Shown here piece by piece: positions 24,030-35,749 of a DNA stretch of 59,238 bases (the stretch's first letter is position 1; every line of letters begins with the position of its first letter). The notes under the pieces were generated by a model that was not told the DNA's origin, did no database searches, and was given only the letters and a program-made list of their open reading frames with translations. The DNA comes from Folioceros fuciformis (lineage: Eukaryota; Anthocerotophyta; Anthocerotopsida; Anthocerotales): assembly GCA_049999805.1 (NCBI GenBank), contig JBNGIO010006356.1, forward strand, positions 202,416 through 261,653, given 5' to 3'. A program made the position numbers and the translations under genes.

Positions 24030-24500
24030 TCGAACTCGCGTTGAAGGCCAAGGCATTCCTCGTTCATGTGGACTATTGGATCGCATCCAAGTCGAGTTCG
24101 ATGGCCTCCGTGATGGTGGAAGAAACTCGGGACCACGCAAGGTCGTTGGACTTGAATTGTAGAAGCAGGTGCATGCTGCCGGTGTGTTGGCTTGAGGTTG
24201 AACCTGAAGGGTTTTTCCTGGTACGTGATTGGTGGATATGTATGGAATGTGCGAGGGATAGGAGGACTCCACGAGAGTGTTCGATGGGCTTGGTGATAAA
24301 CATGATGTGACATTCTTGAAACGCGATGGTAACATTGTATTCCCAGAAGGATAGGGGGCAGGATCCATTTGGTCTCTACATTCCCACTCTAGCGTAAGGC
24401 ATGGCGGTGACAGTTTGTGCAGGCCCGTGCAAGTGTGTGTACCCCAGCTTTGGAAAAGCGGAGACATGCGTGATCTGCGCATGCGCAAATCTGCACAAAC
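24030..24500 (+). pseudogene. PPR relic B
   Basis: Nucleotide blocks such as GTCG(T/G)TGGACTTGAA, CAGGTGCATGCTG and (T/G)ACCCCAGCTTTGGA line up in order with the 5' third of the intact PPR gene (about 28200-28640). Frame is lost many times. It sits between the 5' end of MYND copy 1 and the 3' end of copy 2, where the ancestral unit would have carried a full PPR gene. Confidence 0.8.
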
Positions 24501-24504
24501 CTGG

Positions 24505-27162
24505 TCAGGTAGGTGAGCCGAAGGGGGTTCCCCCAGGAAGCCTAGGTGATCCCCCCTCTAAACGTGCGCCATCAAGAGCTCCGGGCCATCGCTTGTCAAT
24601 GAGGCTGGGACTCGGTGGCCTTTTCCTAAGCTCTAAAATCACTTCGTTATGATCAAGACATGTAAGCAAAACTTGCATGTAGCACTGCTCTGGTGTTCTG
24701 ACGTCAGAGAGCAGTTCCTGCCACACTTCCTTCGATTCATCGTCTACACCCACCATCTTGGCCTTCTCCTCGCTGGAGGATCCTTCGGCACGTTTCGGCG
24801 CTGCTGTAGAAAGGGGCATTCTGTAAACTGGCGCAGCAGGAGACGTCTGCACCTCCCACAGGTCGCGCAACCGTTCAAGCTCCTTCATCACCTCCTTCAC
24901 GTAGGCATCCTGGGAAAGAAATAGGTCAGCGATGTTACAACTGCCCTTCTCGTTGCCCCTGGCGAGCTCCAACAGTTTGGATGAAAACTTGTCAGACTCG
25001 AACTCTGACAAGAATCTCCGAAACTTCGAACGGGCAAGCGTCATGTTCCTTCTGGGACTTCGAGTGGGTTTGGTCAGCATTATCACTGCACCTCCGTCAA
25101 CTAACACCTGGTGCAATAAGGGGTTCTCCAGTATGCTATGTATTTTAGATATCTTGTAACTGGAGGTGGAGCCGGGGCTGGAGCTGGAGCTGGATGTGGG
25201 GCTGGAGCCGGAGCTGGAATTTTGCCAGAGGCCTTCGTAGAGCGTGAAATCTATACGCGCGATATGAATAGACTCTGTGCCGGGCCCCGCTGTAATCAAG
25301 TCACTGAGACACTTAACACGGCTTTTCTGATCGGAGAAATGAAAAGCTATCTTGCATGCCTTTATCTTTGTAACAGCGGATAGAATGCGGCCTCGAACGT
25401 GGAAGAACAACTTTCCGTAGAGGTCGTTGTGGGGAACACCATGTTGGGTGATGGCAAAAACATTGGCGGTACTACTCTACAAGTTGCACAATTTCCACTT
25501 GTTAGTACTATGTAGCAGCTTCAGCACCCTGTTGCACGCCGTTGAAGCTATCATGGGCAACAGTGGACATCTCCAGACTGGACATGAGAGCATACATACC
25601 TGGTGCATATAATGGTGGATAGGCCAACCGCACAGAGGGTCCAGCCGCCCCGTCAGGGCCGTCCAGCCAACATCTGGGTTGTCGATGGCCGACACCAGAG
25701 TTGGGTTGGGGAGGCAATGGTGGTTACCGTAAGACTGAGCTGCAAACGGCAGAAGCAGTCCCGTCTCACCAAACGTTTCCAGTGCAGTGTAATGTGACTC
25801 CAGCAAAAACCCATCGAATCCATGCCGACGGTCATAAAGTGCGAGAATCGCTTGCCGACTTACAGCTCTATTCTTCCAGTTTGAAAGTCCCATCTGTGTC
25901 AAGTACTTATACAACACAATCCCATTTGTCGTGACACATAAGCTGGAACCCGAGCTTACAGTCTGCTTCGTAGTGCCAAATGATATTTCGTCTTTGTCGT
26001 GTTTGTGGGTGAGCTTCACCATGTCGGCCTGTATATCCATTATGTTACGGTCCAGCCCGAATATGGACGATGGCGGTGGAAAGCTGACGCTAGGTCCGGT
26101 GGTAGGAGTCATGTTTAGAAGCTGAACGATGGACTCCATGAGAAGCAGGTACTGGCTCGAAGTCAAGCTTGCAGAGTACCATATGGCAATCACTGCATCC
26201 ACGGCACTGTCGTCCAGCTCACCAGATGCCATTCTCAGGAGCAGGGAGCATAAGATAAGGTTCCGTGCAAGGGTTTGGCCAGCAGGCGTCTGAACAAAGA
26301 TCTGTACTTCCCCCACATACTCTACATCAAGCTGGTGGAGAGTTTCGATTAAGTTGTTCAGATCTATGGTGTCCATGAGTAGTATCCGAAAAGGGTTTGG
26401 CAGACAAGTACCTCCAACAGCTCCCAGTACTCCAAAAGCAGGAATGCTATCCCAAATAAGCGCGGGTGCAGAATGTGCCGCTGCGATGCGATCTATCAGG
26501 CCGCCGTCGGCAAGTGCCTTCTCCCTTTCATAGTTACGCGTGGCAGACTCCATCAAAGCTCTTGCGCAGTGAAATTTATGCCCCGAATCCCAGTGCGCTT
26601 TCCAGCAATGCGCACTGCAATAACCAACCAGCTCACAACGAGGGCACGGAATCTGCGCTTCCTTATGGCAACACTTGCCGTCCAGGGGACTCACGTTTGC
26701 ACATCGTAATCTCCCCGGTGACTCCAAAAACAAGCCCGATCCGTAACGGACGCGTTTTCCCTTCTCGCGGAGGTGTTTGAGGAACTCCGAGAAGAAGATA
26801 GCCGGGTATATCCCTTGCAACAAGCAGAGCCTCGCCATGGAGACCAGGATGAACGCGTGGTACTGACAGCGACCCTGCAGCGGAGTACGAGGATGCCAGG
26901 AACTTGTTGAATCTGCCTCAGGCTCATCATCGGCAGTCTCAGCCGTATGCGCGAACTTTCCAGCCAACTCCTCAGCTAACCAAGGAAAGCGCCTCTCGCA
27001 CTCTCCCACCAGCACTTTGATCTTGGAACGTGTTGGAAGGGGCTCAACAAAAGCTGACAAGTCTGTCAAGTCTATCAACGGAATTTCTGTGTCTTCCAGG
27101 ACGGTCATCTTGAATGAATGGAAGTAGAGAAGATCCCCCCACAGAGTCTTCGAGCAATCCAT
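24505..27162 (-). CDS. MYND zinc finger protein with DUF4470-like domain, copy 2
   Basis: Two exons (25600-27162 and 24505-25476) join in phase to 844 residues, colinear with copy 1. The MYND finger is KCCHKEAQIPCPRCELVGYC ... CWKAHW ... HKFHC. The DUF4470-like part reads PAFGVLGAVGGTCLPNPFRI and TLARNLILCSLLLRMASGEL. Compared with copy 1 it has an extra Ser/Pro-rich run near the middle of exon 2, coded by an imperfect short repeat, and a different, Gly/Pro-rich end just before the stop. The last part of the frame abuts PPR relic B, so its terminus may have been set by the duplication breakpoint. The start codon faces the intact PPR gene, 330 bases away including a 100-N gap. Function unknown. 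The reading frame is intact, so it is probably expressed. Confidence 0.8.
25161..25219. repeat. imperfect GGAGCT/GGAGCC hexamer repeat inside MYND copy 2
   Basis: A run of GGAGC(T/C)-type units on the plus strand, coding the Ser-rich insert (SSSGSSPTSSSSSSPGS on the minus strand) of MYND copy 2. The matching place in copy 1 lacks it. Confidence 0.8.
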
Positions 27163-27246
27163 TAGCGCTCACAGGGAAATGCCTCACAATCTGATCAAGC
27201 ACAGCACCCGGGGCCGACATTTCACTTGCCTTCAGCCCTCCATCCA

Positions 27247-27346
27247 NNNNNNNNNNNNNNNNNNNNNNNNNNNNNNNNNNNNNNNNNNNNNNNNNNNNNN
27301 NNNNNNNNNNNNNNNNNNNNNNNNNNNNNNNNNNNNNNNNNNNNNN
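27247..27346. other. assembly gap (100 N) flanked by an 18-base direct repeat
   Basis: CCTTCAGCCCTCCATCCA stands directly on both sides of the N run. This suggests a tandem repeat that the assembler could not span, between the MYND copy 2 and PPR start codons. Confidence 0.9.
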
Positions 27347-27491
27347 CCTTCAGCCCTCCATCCAAACTCCACCTAAACCAAGACCAAGTGCCTCAACTCC
27401 AGCAGGTCCCTTCAACGTGTTTTCGAATCTGTGACTGTTCAGGTCGCCAGGTCCCCTTCTCGCTCTGCCACATGGAGTGCTCCTGTGAGCC

Positions 27492-30400
27492 ATGGTCGGA
27501 AGGTTAACGGGCATTGTGGAACGAGCGTCGGCTCGCGTGGCCCCAAGGAGCAACCAGCGTCCCTTGGCGCTCAACCAAGTCGGAAGGAGCAGCAACCTTG
27601 TGAAACAGATAGACCGTGCAAGAGCAGGCGTGGATGGAATCGGACCCGCCTATCAGGGCCAGGGTGCCCTGTGTCGCCAATTGTTCCTGCACACATCACT
27701 TTGGGGGGATGACAGGCGGGGTGTGGCGAGCCGTGGCTCGCCTGACTCCCGGTACAGACATTCCCAGGATGTCCTCTCCCTGGACTACTGCTCCAATCCA
27801 GCTTGGGTGGATTCGCAGCTTGCTGCTCTGGATGTTAAGATGGGGCGGCTGCAGGGTGCAGGTGTGACGGCCGAAACCGTGAGCAAGCTGTGTCGTGAAG
27901 GCCGTCTTGTTGAAGCTGTTGAGACTCTGGAGGTTCTGGTGCGGTCGGACCGTGCTGTCTCCAAGTCTCTCTTTACCAATGTACTGAAGAACTGTGTGTC
28001 CAAGAAGGATGTTCGGCTGGGGAGCCGGGTGCATACTATGGTAGTGGAACGGGGGCATCAGGGGGACACCATCCTGGGATTCCACATTCTGCGGATGTAT
28101 GCTTCTCGAGGCAGGCTGCACGACGCGATGGATGTGTTTGAGGTCATTGAGAATCCGGATGCCTTTACGTGGTCTGCGGTTATTTCAGCGCATGTCAGAC
28201 AGAGACAAGACAAGAAGGCCATAGAGCTGTATTGTCGGATGAGGAGGTCTGGTGTGAAGCCGGATGGGCATGTGTTCGTGGCAGCTCTTCAGGCTTGCGC
28301 AAGGGGGTCGGACTTGAAGGCGGGACAGCAGGTGCATGCTGATGTGTTGGCTAGTGGGATTGAGCCTAACGTGTTCATTTGTAGCGGCTTGGTGGATATG
28401 TATGCGAAGTGTGGCAACTTGGAGGACGCCCAGAGAGTCTTCGATGCGCTTGGCGAGAAAGATGTGGTGACTTGGAATGCCATGATAGCAGGGTATTCGC
28501 AGAAGGGTAGAGGACACGAGGCCCTTCGGCTCTACGGTGCCATGCTAGAAGAAGGCAAGTCGGTGCCGAATTCCATCACTTTTGTGTGCCTTCTGCAGGC
28601 ATGTGCAAGTGTGGGTGCTCTAGCTTTGGAAAAAGGGAGGGAGCTTCATGCACAGATCAGAGAAGGAAGATTCGAACATGACGTGTTTGTAGCTAGCAGT
28701 TTGGTGAACATGTATGCAAAGTGTGGCTGCTTGCAAGACGCTCAGAGATTGTTTGATAGACTTGGTCAGAAAGATGTGGTGACGTGGAATGCCATGATAG
28801 CAGGTTATTCCCAAGAAGGCATGGGGCAGGAAGCCCTTCGTCTTCACAGTGGTATGCAAGATGAAGGCATCGCTGTACCTGATTCTGTAACATTTGTCTG
28901 CCTCCTGCAGGCATGTGCAAGTGTGGGAGCTGAAGCATTGGAGAAAGGGAAGGAACTTCATATGCAGATCAAAGAACGAGGACATGAAGCGGATGTATTT
29001 GTAGCCAGCAGTTTGGTGAACATGTATGCGAAGTGTCACAGTTTGGAAGATGCTCAAAGAGTGTTTGATGGACTTGCTCAAAAGAATGAAGTGACGTGGA
29101 ATGCTATGATAGCCGGATATTCCCAGCATGGCATGGGCCAGGAAGCCCTCCGACTGTATAATGCTATGCAAGAGGAAGGCATGTCTGCATCCAATTCGGT
29201 GACATTTGTTTGCCTCCTGCAAGCTTGTGCAAGTATGGGTACTCCAGCCTTGGGAAAGGGGAAGCAACTTCATGCACAAATTAACGAGCAAGGACTTGAA
29301 GCTGATGTGTTTGTAGCCAACAGCTTGGTGAACATGTATGCTAAGTGTGGCAGCATAGAAGATGCTCAGGATGTGTTCGACGGACTCGATCAAAAAAATG
29401 TGGTGGCATGTACCGCCATGATAGCAGGGTATGCCCAGCAGGGCCAGGCACAGGAAGCTCTTAGTCTTTACACAGCTATGCAAGAAAGGGGCATTGCTGT
29501 ACCTGACTCTGTAACATTCGTGTGCCTGTTGCAGGCATGTGCAAGTGTGGGAACCAATGCTTTGGCGGATGGAAAACAACTTCACAGGCATATTGGAGAA
29601 CTGGCACTGGATGCTGATGCGTTTGTAGCCAGCAGTTTGGTGAACATGTACGCGAAGTGTGGCAGCTTGGAAGATGCTCACAGTGTGTTTGACAGACTTG
29701 CTAAAAAGAACGTGGTAACGTGGAATGCCATGATAGCAGCGTACTCCCAACAAGCCATGGGCGAGGAAGCCCTTGGTCTGTACAGTGTCATGCAAGAAGA
29801 AGCTATCACTCTACCTGATTGTGTAACATTCCTGTGCCTCCTGCAGGCATGTGCAAGTGTGGGCACCTCAGCTTTGGAGAGGGGCAAGCAGTTGCATACA
29901 CAGATCAGAGAACAAGGATACGAAGGTGATGTGTCTGTCGCCAGCAGTTTAGTAAACATGTATGCAAAGTGTGGCAGCCTTGAGGATGCTCAGAAAGTTT
30001 TCGATGCACTTGATCAAAAGAATGTTGTGACGTGGACTGCCCTGATAGCAGGATATTCCCAGCAGGGCATGGGGCAGGAGGCCCTTCGTCTCTACGGTGC
30101 TATGTTGAGAGAGGGCATGGCTGTGCCAGATTCCATGACATTTGTCTGCCTCCTCCAGGCATGTGCAAATGTGGCAGGTGTGGATCTGGGAAGGCAGCTG
30201 CATTCACAGATAGTAGAACAAGGGCTTCAAACCGATGTGTTTGTTGCTGGGAGTTTGATAAACATGTATGGAAAGTCTGGGAGCATGGTCGATGCACAGG
30301 AGGTGTTTGATGCATTGGTCGAAAGAAATGTTGTCACTTGGAATGCCTTAATTGCGGGCTACGCATGTAAAGGAGACAGTGAAGTAGTCTTTGACTTGGT

Positions 30401-30914
30401 CCAGAAAATGAAAGAGGATGGTGTACTGCCAGACGGCGTTACATTCATTAGTCTACTAACAGTAAGCAGTCATGCGGGTCTAGTGAAGAGGGGGTGGCAA
30501 GACTTTGAGGCTATGAGCAAAGAATACGGCATCACTCCCACTGAGGACCATTACACGTGCATGGTGGATCTCCTGGGCCGAGCAGGACGATTGGATGAGG
30601 CACTAGCTTTGATAAGGTCAATGCCTGTACCGTCTGATGCTGCAGTTTGGCACACCCTGTTGAGTGCCTGTCGAAAGTGGAGCAATGTGGAAGTGGGACG
30701 GCATGCTTTTAGTGAAGCAATAAAGCTTGAGAAGACTGATGCCTCAGCATATGTGCTCATGTCCAACGTGTACACGAGTGCCCAGATGTGGGAGCAGGCA
30801 GAGGAGATGCAGATCAGGAGAAAAAGAATCAAGGCATGGAAGCAGCAGCCAGGTCAGAGTTGGTGGACAGACAAGGACGGATTGGTTCATAGCTTTCTGG
30901 TTGGGGACGAGTAG
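27492..30914 (+). CDS. PLS-type pentatricopeptide repeat protein with E domain, no DYW
   Basis: One exon of 1,140 residues. PPR proteins bind organelle RNA one base per repeat, and PLS proteins with E domains mostly guide C-to-U editing. The first 40 residues are rich in Arg, Ser and Leu, fitting an organelle transit peptide. About eight P-L-S triplets follow with a period near 104 residues (312 bases), each with VTWNAMIAGYSQ, VTFVCLLQACASVG and LVNMYAKCGSLEDA-like blocks. The end (GRHAFSEAIKLEK ... YVLMSNVYTSAQMWEQAEEM ... PGQSWWTDKDGLVHSFLVGD) is an E/E+ module that stops where a DYW deaminase would begin. Editing would therefore need a separate deaminase protein. The triplets are unusually alike even at the DNA level, so the gene grew by recent internal duplication. 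It lies head-to-head with MYND copy 2 and has a dead tandem copy downstream. Confidence 0.93.
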   Translation: MVGRLTGIVERASARVAPRSNQRPLALNQVGRSSNLVKQIDRARAGVDGIGPAYQGQGALCRQLFLHTSLWGDDRRGVASRGSPDSRYRHSQDVLSLDYCSNPAWVDSQLAALDVKMGRLQGAGVTAETVSKLCREGRLVEAVETLEVLVRSDRAVSKSLFTNVLKNCVSKKDVRLGSRVHTMVVERGHQGDTILGFHILRMYASRGRLHDAMDVFEVIENPDAFTWSAVISAHVRQRQDKKAIELYCRMRRSGVKPDGHVFVAALQACARGSDLKAGQQVHADVLASGIEPNVFICSGLVDMYAKCGNLEDAQRVFDALGEKDVVTWNAMIAGYSQKGRGHEALRLYGAMLEEGKSVPNSITFVCLLQACASVGALALEKGRELHAQIREGRFEHDVFVASSLVNMYAKCGCLQDAQRLFDRLGQKDVVTWNAMIAGYSQEGMGQEALRLHSGMQDEGIAVPDSVTFVCLLQACASVGAEALEKGKELHMQIKERGHEADVFVASSLVNMYAKCHSLEDAQRVFDGLAQKNEVTWNAMIAGYSQHGMGQEALRLYNAMQEEGMSASNSVTFVCLLQACASMGTPALGKGKQLHAQINEQGLEADVFVANSLVNMYAKCGSIEDAQDVFDGLDQKNVVACTAMIAGYAQQGQAQEALSLYTAMQERGIAVPDSVTFVCLLQACASVGTNALADGKQLHRHIGELALDADAFVASSLVNMYAKCGSLEDAHSVFDRLAKKNVVTWNAMIAAYSQQAMGEEALGLYSVMQEEAITLPDCVTFLCLLQACASVGTSALERGKQLHTQIREQGYEGDVSVASSLVNMYAKCGSLEDAQKVFDALDQKNVVTWTALIAGYSQQGMGQEALRLYGAMLREGMAVPDSMTFVCLLQACANVAGVDLGRQLHSQIVEQGLQTDVFVAGSLINMYGKSGSMVDAQEVFDALVERNVVTWNALIAGYACKGDSEVVFDLVQKMKEDGVLPDGVTFISLLTVSSHAGLVKRGWQDFEAMSKEYGITPTEDHYTCMVDLLGRAGRLDEALALIRSMPVPSDAAVWHTLLSACRKWSNVEVGRHAFSEAIKLEKTDASAYVLMSNVYTSAQMWEQAEEMQIRRKRIKAWKQQPGQSWWTDKDGLVHSFLVGDE

Positions 30915-32099
30915 CAAGCTTGAAAGAGTATCATCTCTCCGGTCTCGAAGGTAGATCCTCCAAGCTCATGCTCAGGTCAGACTAGATTTCAGCAATTAAG
31001 TTTACTGTGGAGGTCGAACTCTGAAACAAGCTCATTTGCTGAAGTCTAGTCTGGCCTCCAAATCAGATGAGCTGACACAGCATCGAACCAGGATATGCAC
31101 ACGAAAAGGACCGATGACCCTGGGAACGGGGCAAGTATTGAGCTGAACGGCTTTGTTCTGTCCTTCGAGGAAAGATCATAATCCTGACTTAAATGTTCCA
31201 CTCTTGTTTTATCGTGACGTGTATGTTCTATGTAATATGATTACTTTAACGTCCACGGTAGATTTTGCACTATCCGGAAGTGCAACTTTTTGTGCCCTGC
31301 GAGATAACGCACATGTACGATTCGTACGGTTGTCGTTCCATAAGCAGTCTGTAAGCAAAGCCGCCTTCCGAACTGGTGGCTAATCCGGTGGTGGGCAAGA
31401 TGGGAATGCGTTTCCTTCGTTGCAGGGAGGATGCCATGAAGTTGTAGAGCAAACATCGATTCAATTGCCGAGGGGCATCTCCCAACGCCTGCATCGCAAC
31501 CGCCACCCGTTTCGGCAGCCTGCACCGACTCCCGAATGAAAATTATGTCCAGACGAAAGGCACATGTCATGCATTTCACTGACTTTGACAAGGATTCCAG
31601 GTGTAGTGATCGTCAGTTTGATTCTATCATGCTTCCTGTGAGCCACGATTCCACAGCCAGTCCTCATCTCTTGGAAGGAGGAAAACAGGGAGGGGGCCAT
31701 GGCTACGCTTTTGAACACATATTGTGTGTTTGGAAGCCTCGACTCTGTACCATGTTGGAGGTGAATTGTAGCAACCACATCGTGGTGGATATCATCCCAC
31801 CACCCGAAGTGAAATGATTTGCAGGAGCCTACTCTGGTTTCGTGGTGGCCTTCTCATTGTCAATCAATTGTGCTCCTCCAGGTGGTGTTGTCCATGGCTA
31901 TTCTCACAGTGGGAACAAGTTCCTTTGCGTTACAGGACGGCATCATGTCCATCTCGTGCACACCGGCGTCATACATCCGCAGGCGATGGCTGTCTCCAGC
32001 CTGTTGACAGGTATTCCACGAAGGGCTCGTGCACACCTGACTCCGAGGAGCCAAAGAATTGCTTCGGGAAACAAGTAGGCTCCTGTGGAAATATGCAAG
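30915..32099. other. intergenic between PPR gene and PPR pseudogene
   Basis: Short open frames on both strands with no likeness to known proteins. The right part may be the former 5' leader or transit-peptide region of the pseudogene. Confidence 0.5.
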
Positions 32100-35000
32100 A
32101 CCAGATGTGGGAGCGTTCGAGGCGGTCCCGGGACGTCCCCTGGCCGGACGATGATAACAAGCCAGCTTTGGTGGATGCCCGACTTGCTGCCTTGGATTTG
32201 GAGATGGATTTTTCTGCCTCAAAACCGAACAGGAGGTCTGGAGACGATCCGGATGTTAGACGAGCTGTGAGTGCTGAAACCGTGAGGAAGCTATGTGATC
32301 AGGGCCTTGTTGTTGAGGCTGTTGAGGCGTTGGGTGTTCTCATGCAAACAGGTTGTTGCATTTCAAAATCTTTACTGTATGCTGTGCTAAAGAGTTGTAT
32401 GGGGAAGAAAGATTTTGCTCTGGGTCGGCGCGTCCATGCATTTATGGTGAAAGAGGGGTATCAGGCGGATACATTCGTGTGCAATCATGTCCTCCGGATG
32501 TATGCTTCTCAAGGCAAGTTGCAAGATGCGATGGATGTGCTCACCGTAGTTTCCGAACCAGATGGTCGTCAATAATCACTGTGCATGTGAAACACGGACA
32601 ATACAATCAAGCCGTACAGCTGTATCATCAAACGCGCAGGTCAAGTGTGAAACCAGATGGCCATGTGTTTGTGGCAGTACTTCAGGCTTGTGCACGGCGA
32701 TCGGACTTGAAAACGGGGCAGCTGGTGCATGTGGATGTCTTGGCAACTGGAGTTGAGCCTCACTTAATCGTCTGTAATTGCTTGGTAGACATGTGTGCAA
32801 AGTGTGGAAGCTTAAGCGATGCTCAGAGGCTGTTTGATGGACTTCGTGAAAAGGATGTTGTGACGTGGACTGCTCTCATTGCTGGGTATTCCCAACAGGG
32901 AATGGGACAAGAAGCCCATCGCTTGTACACTCTCATGCAAGAGGAATGTGTCGCTGTGCCCAACTCCGTGACATTTGGCTGTCTACTGCAGACATGTGCA
33001 AGTGTGGGCACCCCTGGATTGGACAAGGGGAAGCAGATCCACTCACAAATAAGAGAGAGAGGAGATGAGGCTGATGTGTTTTTAGCTAACAGTCTGGTGA
33101 ACATGTATGCGAAGTGTAGCAGCTTGGAAGACGCTCAAAGAGTGTTCGACAGGCTTGGTCAACGTCAAAAGGGTGTGGTGACGTGGACTGCTCTAATTGC
33201 AGGGTATTCCCAGCAAGGCATGGGCCAGGAAGCCCTTGGCCTCTACACTGATATGTCAGTAGCGGATTTGACTGTAACCGATTCAGTGACATTTTTGTGC
33301 CTCTTGCATGCCTGTGCTACTGTAGGCAACTCAGCTTTGGAAATGGGGAAGGATTTTCGTACCCAGATTAGAGAACAAGGGCATGAAGCTGACATACGTG
33401 TGGCCAGCAGTTTAGTGGATATGTACGCAAAGTGTGGCAGCTTGGAAGATGCTCAAAATGTGTTTGATGAACTTGATCAAAAAGATTTGGTGACTTGGAC
33501 TGCTCTAATTTCAGGGTATACCCAGCAGGACAGAGGCCAAGAAGCCCTTCGTCTCCACAGTGTTATGCAAGAAGATGACATGGTTGTACCAAATCGTGTG
33601 ACATTTGTGTGTGGTGAAAATGTATGCCAAATGTGGCAGCCTAGAGGATGCTAGAGGTGTGTTTGACGGACTTATTGAAAAAAATGTGGTGAGTTGGAAT
33701 GCCATGATTGGAGCATATTCCCAGCACGGAATGGGTGAGGAGGCTCGCTGTCTTTACAGCAATATGGACGACGAGCAGATGGTTGTACCTGATTCAGTGA
33801 CATTTATGTGCCTCCTTCAGGCTTGTTTAAGTGTGGGAATCACACGTTTAGAGAAAGGGAAGCAGCTTCAGGAGCAAAGCAGAGAACGAGTATATCAAAC
33901 CGATGCACCTATAGCAATCAGTTTGATAAACATGTATGGAAACGGTGGCAGCTTAGAGAATACTCTCAGAGAGGTTGAAGGACTTGGTCAACAAGACGTG
34001 TTGACCTGCAGTGTTATGATAGCAGTCTACAGTCAGCTGGGCAAGTACCAGGAAGCCCTCCAGCTTTTTAGTGCCGTACAGGGAGGAGGCATCTCTTTAC
34101 GTCATTCTACAACACGTGTGTGCCTCCTGCAGGCGTGTGCAAGTCTGGGCCCCCAGCTTTGGATATGGGGATGCGGCTCCATGCCCAAGTCAGAGAACAA
34201 GGATATCGCGAGGACAAATTTGTAGCTTGCAGCTTGATAAACATGAACGCGAAGTGTGGCACCATGTTGGATGCCCAGAAAGTGTTTAACGGGCTTGGAC
34301 CAAAAGATGTAGTAACATGGAATGCCATGGTAGCAGGGTATTCCCAGCAGGCATGGGCCAGGAAGCGCTTGGTCTTTACAGTGCCATGGTAGAAGATGAC
34401 AAGGTTGTTCCTGATTGTGTGACATTTGCGTGCCTGCTGCAGGCATGTGCACATGTGGGTACCCCAGCTTTGGAGAAAGGGAGGCAGCTTTATGTGCATA
34501 TTAAGGAAGGTGGGCATCAAGCTGATGCTTTTGTAGCCAGCAGTCTGGTAAACATGTTTGCAAAGTGTGGCAGCTTGAAAGACGCCCACAGAGAGTTTGA
34601 CGGACTTCCTGAAAAAAAATTTGTAACCTGGACGGTGTTGATAGCAGGGTATTGCCAACAGGACATGGGAGAGGAAGCCATACATGTCTACGGCGATATG
34701 CAGGAAGAGGGCATTGCTATACCTCATTCTGTCACGTTTGTGTGCCTCCTGCAGGCATGTGCGAATGTGGCAGCTTTGCATCTGGGAAGGCAACTACATG
34801 CACAGATTGCAGCACAAGGGCTTGAAAGCGAATTAATCATAGCCTGCAGTTGATAAATATGTATGGAAAGTCTGGGAGCGTGGCTGATGCGAAACAGGTT
34901 TTTGATGAGTTGCCCCAAAGAGACTTTGTCGCCTGGAATACATTGATTGCAGGTTACAGCTGTCAAGGGGATAGTGAACTGGTTTTCCACTTATTTGAAC

Positions 35001-35530
35001 GAATGAGAGAGGACGGCATACACCCTGTGGGCGTCACATTCCTCAGTGTTCTATCTGTATGCAGTCATGCGGATCTAGTGAGGAAGGGCAGAGAGTACTT
35101 TGAGGCAATGAGCAGACATTATGGCATCCCTCCCACGGTGGAGCACTACACATTCATGGTGGACCTTCTGGGCCGCGCTGGACGACTCGATGAGGCACTG
35201 GCTTTGATCAGCTCAATGCGTGAACTCCCTAATGCTTCAGTTTGGCACACGCTGTTGGGTGCTTGTCAAAAGTGGTGTAACGTGGAGATCGGATCCCATG
35301 CTTTCAATGAAGCCCTGAAGCTAGATAAGAAGGATGCCGCAGCATATGTGCTGATGTCCAACATATACACCGGTGCCCAGATGTGGGAGCAGGCCCAGGA
35401 GATGCAGACTGGGCGATTAAGAACGAAGGCATGGAAGATGCCAGGTCAGAGCTGGTGGACAGACATGGATGGACTGGTGCACAGGTCTTTGGTTGGGAAT
35501 ATGAGTCATCCAAGAGTCAAGCGAGGCTGA
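32100..35530 (+). pseudogene. tandem PPR copy, inactivated by several frameshifts and a deletion
   Basis: Colinear with the 27492-30914 gene, from KPALVDARLAALDLEM and SAETVRKLCDQGLVVEA through seven or more triplets to SWWTDMDGLVHRSLVGN. The frame breaks near 32565 (a loss of about ten bases compared with the intact gene). A larger deletion near 33612 joins VTFVC directly to a later MYAKCG block. Further breaks lie near 34150, near 34350 (one base lost in CAGCAGGCATGG) and near 34848 (one base lost in CAGTTTGAT). Between the breaks long stretches stay open, so inactivation looks fairly recent. Short spliced or partial products are possible but a full PPR protein is not. Confidence 0.9.
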
Positions 35531-35749
35531 AACAGGTGTTGGGCTGATCAATGAAACGACGGAAACCGTGAGCATAAGAGGAAGGTACGGAAAATAATAA
35601 AAAAAGCCCGAAACCCTAGCTAGCTCTCCACTCTCATCTCCGGCCCGCCCCCTCGATCTCACCTCTTCGCTCTTATCTCAGTCCTATATTCACAACTTTT
35701 AGCATCAATACTAACATGTTCGGAGAATTCTTGCCAGGTTTCTGGGAGC

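Noticed and set aside
28620-29795. 391-residue open frame on the minus strand
   Set aside because: Antisense shadow of the PPR gene. It repeats with the same 312-base period and has no family likeness.
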